A DNA stretch of 64,000 nucleotides from Streptacidiphilus sp. 4-A2 (GTDB taxonomy: Bacteria; Actinomycetota; Actinomycetes; Streptomycetales; Streptomycetaceae). The stretch is from positions 2,294,001 through 2,358,000 of the forward strand of contig JAAFYY010000001.1 of NCBI GenBank assembly GCA_014284505.1. The letters are read 5' to 3'. Every line of letters begins with the position of its first letter. Position 1 is the first letter of the stretch. Shown here one piece after another: positions 61,841-64,000 of this stretch. Under the pieces are notes generated by a model that was given only the letters and a program-made list of their open reading frames with translations, was not told where the DNA came from and did not search any database. Position numbers and translations under genes: made by a program.

Positions 61841-62198
61841 TCCGGGATCAGGACAGTGAGATGGGTCGGCACGACGAGTTCACCTGTACCAACGTCGGCC
61901 CCGCTGCCGCGTGACGCCCCTCGCACCACCGAACGGGATTCCGCTGTGCGGGTAGCCCCGGTTCCAGGGACCGTGCGCGATATATTCGAGGCCAGTGGCC
62001 TCGCAGCGGCTGCCGCGGTTGCGTGGGTGGTGGCTGCCGGCGCAAGAGACACTGCGACGCGGATTTCAGTCGGTCGGCCGGACGTGGCAGGACGGGTGTC
62101 GAAGCCCGCGGCCTCAGGGCGAGTCCCGGCCAGGAAGTCGGGATGCGGCTGAAGCCGTGCGCGTTGGTCCGGGGCCGCTGATGGAGGGAGCGCGGGCC
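61841..62198. other. Gap without a recognised gene
   Basis: About 358 nt. An AT-rich spot at about 61976-61988 (GATATATTCG) may be a -10 region for the nei gene. The open frame before ATG 62199 has no similarity to the Nei family. Confidence 0.4.
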
Positions 62199-62996
62199 AT
62201 GCCTGAGGGGGATTCCGTCTTTCAGGTGGCCCGTCGGTTGCAGGATGCTCTGGCAGGTCGTCCGCTGACATTCTCCGACCTCCGCGTCCCCGCTCATGCC
62301 ACCGCCGACCTGTCCGGACGCTCGGTGCTTGAGGTGGTGCCCAGGGGCAAACACCTGCTCACCAGGATCGACGGCGGTCTGACTCTGCACACCCATCTGC
62401 GCATGGACGGCAGCTGGCGGGTCTATCCGGCAGGGAAACGGTGGAGCGGCGGCCCGGACTGGCAGGTCCGAGCCGTGCTCGGTAACGCCGAGGCCACGGC
62501 GGTCGGTTATCGCCTGCCAGTGGTCGAGCTGCTGCGCACCACCGAGGAGGAGTCGGCCCTCGGACACCTTGGGCCCGACCTCCTGGGACCGGACTGGGAC
62601 CCGCATGAGGCACTGCGCCGACTGGCCGCGCAACCGGATCGGCCGCTCGCCCTGGCACTCCTGGACCAGCGCAATCTCGCCGGCATCGGCAACGTCTATG
62701 CCAACGAGCTCTGCTTCCTGGCCCGCGCAAGCCCCTGGACCCGAGTGGACCTCACCCCAGGGCTGGAGCGCCTGGTCCGGCTCGCCCACCAGTTGCTGAT
62801 GGTCAACCGCCTGCGCAGCCACCGGGTCACCACCGGCGACTCCAGGGCTGATCGTCGGCATTGGGTCTACGGGCGCGCCCGGCAGCCGTGCCGCCGCTGC
62901 GGCACACGCATCCGGACGTCCACCATCGGCTCGCCCCCGGAGCAGCGGATCGTGTTCTGGTGCCCGAGCTGTCAGCACGGCCCGCAGGGCGAGTAG
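62199..62996 (+). CDS. nei: Endonuclease VIII (Nei/Fpg family DNA glycosylase)
   Basis: 265 residues. Begins MPEGDSVFQVARRLQDAL: after Met removal Pro2 is the catalytic nucleophile and Glu3 the general acid. RGKHLLTRIDGGLTLHTHLRMDGSWRVY carries the Lys of the beta-hairpin, LLDQRNLAGIGNVYANELCFLARASPW the helix-two-turn-helix, and CRRCGTRIRTSTIGSPPEQRIVFWCPSCQ a four-Cys zinc finger. It excises oxidised pyrimidines and cuts the strand. GGAGGGAG lies 8-9 nt before ATG. Confidence 0.95.
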   Translation: MPEGDSVFQVARRLQDALAGRPLTFSDLRVPAHATADLSGRSVLEVVPRGKHLLTRIDGGLTLHTHLRMDGSWRVYPAGKRWSGGPDWQVRAVLGNAEATAVGYRLPVVELLRTTEEESALGHLGPDLLGPDWDPHEALRRLAAQPDRPLALALLDQRNLAGIGNVYANELCFLARASPWTRVDLTPGLERLVRLAHQLLMVNRLRSHRVTTGDSRADRRHWVYGRARQPCRRCGTRIRTSTIGSPPEQRIVFWCPSCQHGPQGE

Positions 62997-63285
62997 GCCC
63001 ACCTCACGGCCGGCCGGGCAACTCGTCGGCTCCGTGATCCCGCTCGCCCTCCACCGGCTCGTCCCCGGGCGCCCGCGCGCGCAGGTGAACAGGGCAGGGA
63101 GCCTCCCGGGGCCGGGTTCACGCGACTCGCCCCGCAGCCAACCGGGCAGCGCCGCAAGGCGTCGCCCCCCCAGAGCCGTACGCGAGGCGCCGGAGTCCGA
63201 AGCTGCGTCGTGGCACGACGAGATGACTGCTCAGGGTAGTCTTCTGGCTACCCAATGCATTCGTCGGACGGCACAAGGCGGACCC
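62997..63285. other. Intergenic gap
   Basis: About 290 nt between nei and the FAD oxidoreductase. Nothing coding is supported on the plus strand; long antisense frames here mirror the FAD gene. Confidence 0.4.
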
Positions 63286-64000
63286 GTGGCATCGACAGGA
63301 ACGGCGCACAGCGATGTCATCGTCATCGGAGCCGGACTGGCCGGGCTTGCCTGCACTGCGGACCTCCTTCGCGCCGGACTCACCGTGCGACTGCTGGAGG
63401 CTTCGGACGCGGTCGGCGGCCGCATGCGGACCGACACTGTGGACGGGTTCCGGCTCGACCGGGGTTTCCAGGTGTTCAACACCTCGTACCCGCAGGTGAA
63501 ACGACGTTTTGAGCTGTCGACGCTGATGCTTCGGCCCTTCACCCCGGGCATGCTGCTGGAGCACGGTGGCAGGCGCGTGCGGCTCGGCGACCCCACCCGC
63601 CGTCCTGGCCCCAGCGCCGACCTGCTCCCGGGCCGGTTCGCTTCCGCGCGCGATCTGGGCGCGCTCGCCCTGCTCAGCACATGGGACCTGCTCGCGCCCG
63701 CGGCATTGCTGCGTCGCGGACCGGAAACCACCACACGCGAGGCGCTGTCCGCGGCCGGCATCTCCGACGGGCTGGTCGAGTCCTTCTTCCGGCCGTTCCT
63801 CTCCGGCGTGTTCCTTGAGGACAGCCTGGAGACATCGAGCCGGTTCTTCCATTTGGTCTGGCGCAGTATGTTGCGGGGAAGCCTGTGCCTGCCCGCGGGC
63901 GGCATCGGCGCAGTTCCCGAGCAATTGGCGGCCGCGCTGCCGAACGGGACCCTGCGCCTGGAAGCCCCGGTGCTGCGGCTTGAGGACACGGGAGTCGTCC
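63286..64000 (+). CDS. FAD-dependent oxidoreductase (amine-oxidase/desaturase-like), 3' partial
   Basis: Open to the end of the window (238 codons seen). GTG 63286, then SDVIVIGAGLAGLACTADLLRAGLTVRLLEASDAVGGRMRTDTVDGFRLDRGFQVFNTSYPQVKR: the GxGxxG dinucleotide motif followed by the GG doublet (VGGRMRT) of flavin amine oxidases and carotenoid-desaturase-like enzymes. Later SFFRPFLSGVFLEDSLETSSRFFHLVWRSM and CLPAGGIGAVPEQLAAALP fit the same family. AAGG about 8 nt before GTG. The rest lies outside the window. Confidence 0.9.
   Translation, partial: MASTGTAHSDVIVIGAGLAGLACTADLLRAGLTVRLLEASDAVGGRMRTDTVDGFRLDRGFQVFNTSYPQVKRRFELSTLMLRPFTPGMLLEHGGRRVRLGDPTRRPGPSADLLPGRFASARDLGALALLSTWDLLAPAALLRRGPETTTREALSAAGISDGLVESFFRPFLSGVFLEDSLETSSRFFHLVWRSMLRGSLCLPAGGIGAVPEQLAAALPNGTLRLEAPVLRLEDTGVV

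Noticed and set aside
63118..63989. Two minus-strand frames at the right edge
   Set aside because: The plus strand carries a clear FAD oxidoreductase start; the antisense translations show no family.

Overview
The window is high-GC actinomycete chromosome. Nearly every gene shows strong G/C preference at third codon positions, GTG starts are common, ATGA/GTGA overlaps are frequent and regulators are dense, as in Streptomyces, Kitasatospora or relatives. I cannot name the species from sequence alone. A striking property is that about half of the genes are broken by single-base frameshifts, mostly apparent one-base losses in G/C runs. These occur in catabolic, regulatory and biosynthetic genes alike, so they look like sequencing or assembly errors rather than gene decay. 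I annotate those genes as genes and state where the frame changes.

Left part (1-14 kb). A leftward copper-handling cluster covers about 0-6.5 kb: a PCu(A)C-type chaperone, a CopA P1B-ATPase, a Met-rich one-helix protein, a DUF5134 membrane protein, a polytopic membrane protein, a tiny coupled ORF and a frameshifted Met/His-rich membrane protein. Next come small redox units, each beside its own regulator: TetR with an SDR and a peroxiredoxin-like protein, and TetR with an azoreductase. A DUF5990 gene and a roughly 500-residue protein of unknown function, whose N-terminus looks ubiquitin-like, follow.

Middle (13-40 kb). This is a nonribosomal peptide cluster that I do not recognise. A LuxR/TrmB-like regulator faces away from the rest. 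A very small secreted peptide is followed by a rightward, mostly overlapping operon: glutamate mutase S and E subunits, a free-standing AsnRS-like catalytic domain, an FMN glutamate-synthase-like oxidoreductase, an MFS exporter, an amidase, an MbtH-like protein, two NRPS genes (C-A-PCP x3, then C-A-PCP x2 plus thioesterase), a SnoaL/NTF2-like protein and a branched-chain aminotransferase. Read together, the mutase would make 3-methylaspartate from glutamate. The AsnRS-like enzyme, possibly with the amidase as ammonia source, could amidate it to 3-methylasparagine. The NRPS would join five monomers, the first three from A domains whose pockets read the same. The fifth A domain has quite different codon use, which suggests a domain swap.

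Right part (40-64 kb). Housekeeping and accessory genes follow: a secreted NlpC/P60 hydrolase; an MFS exporter with an ArsR-like repressor and a tandem operator; a leftward alpha/beta hydrolase, GT-B glycosyltransferase-like and methyltransferase operon; CsbD; TetR and SDR with repeated operators; an aminoglycoside-phosphotransferase-like kinase; malic enzyme; a lipoprotein; TetR with an NTF2-like protein; an XRE regulator; a PEBP protein; an alpha/beta hydrolase with HxlR; a methyltransferase fragment; nitronate monooxygenase; a redoxin; a VOC protein; an IS701-type transposase remnant; a quinone oxidoreductase; endonuclease VIII; and the start of a FAD oxidoreductase that runs off the end. 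No tRNA, rRNA, CRISPR array or intact mobile element was seen.
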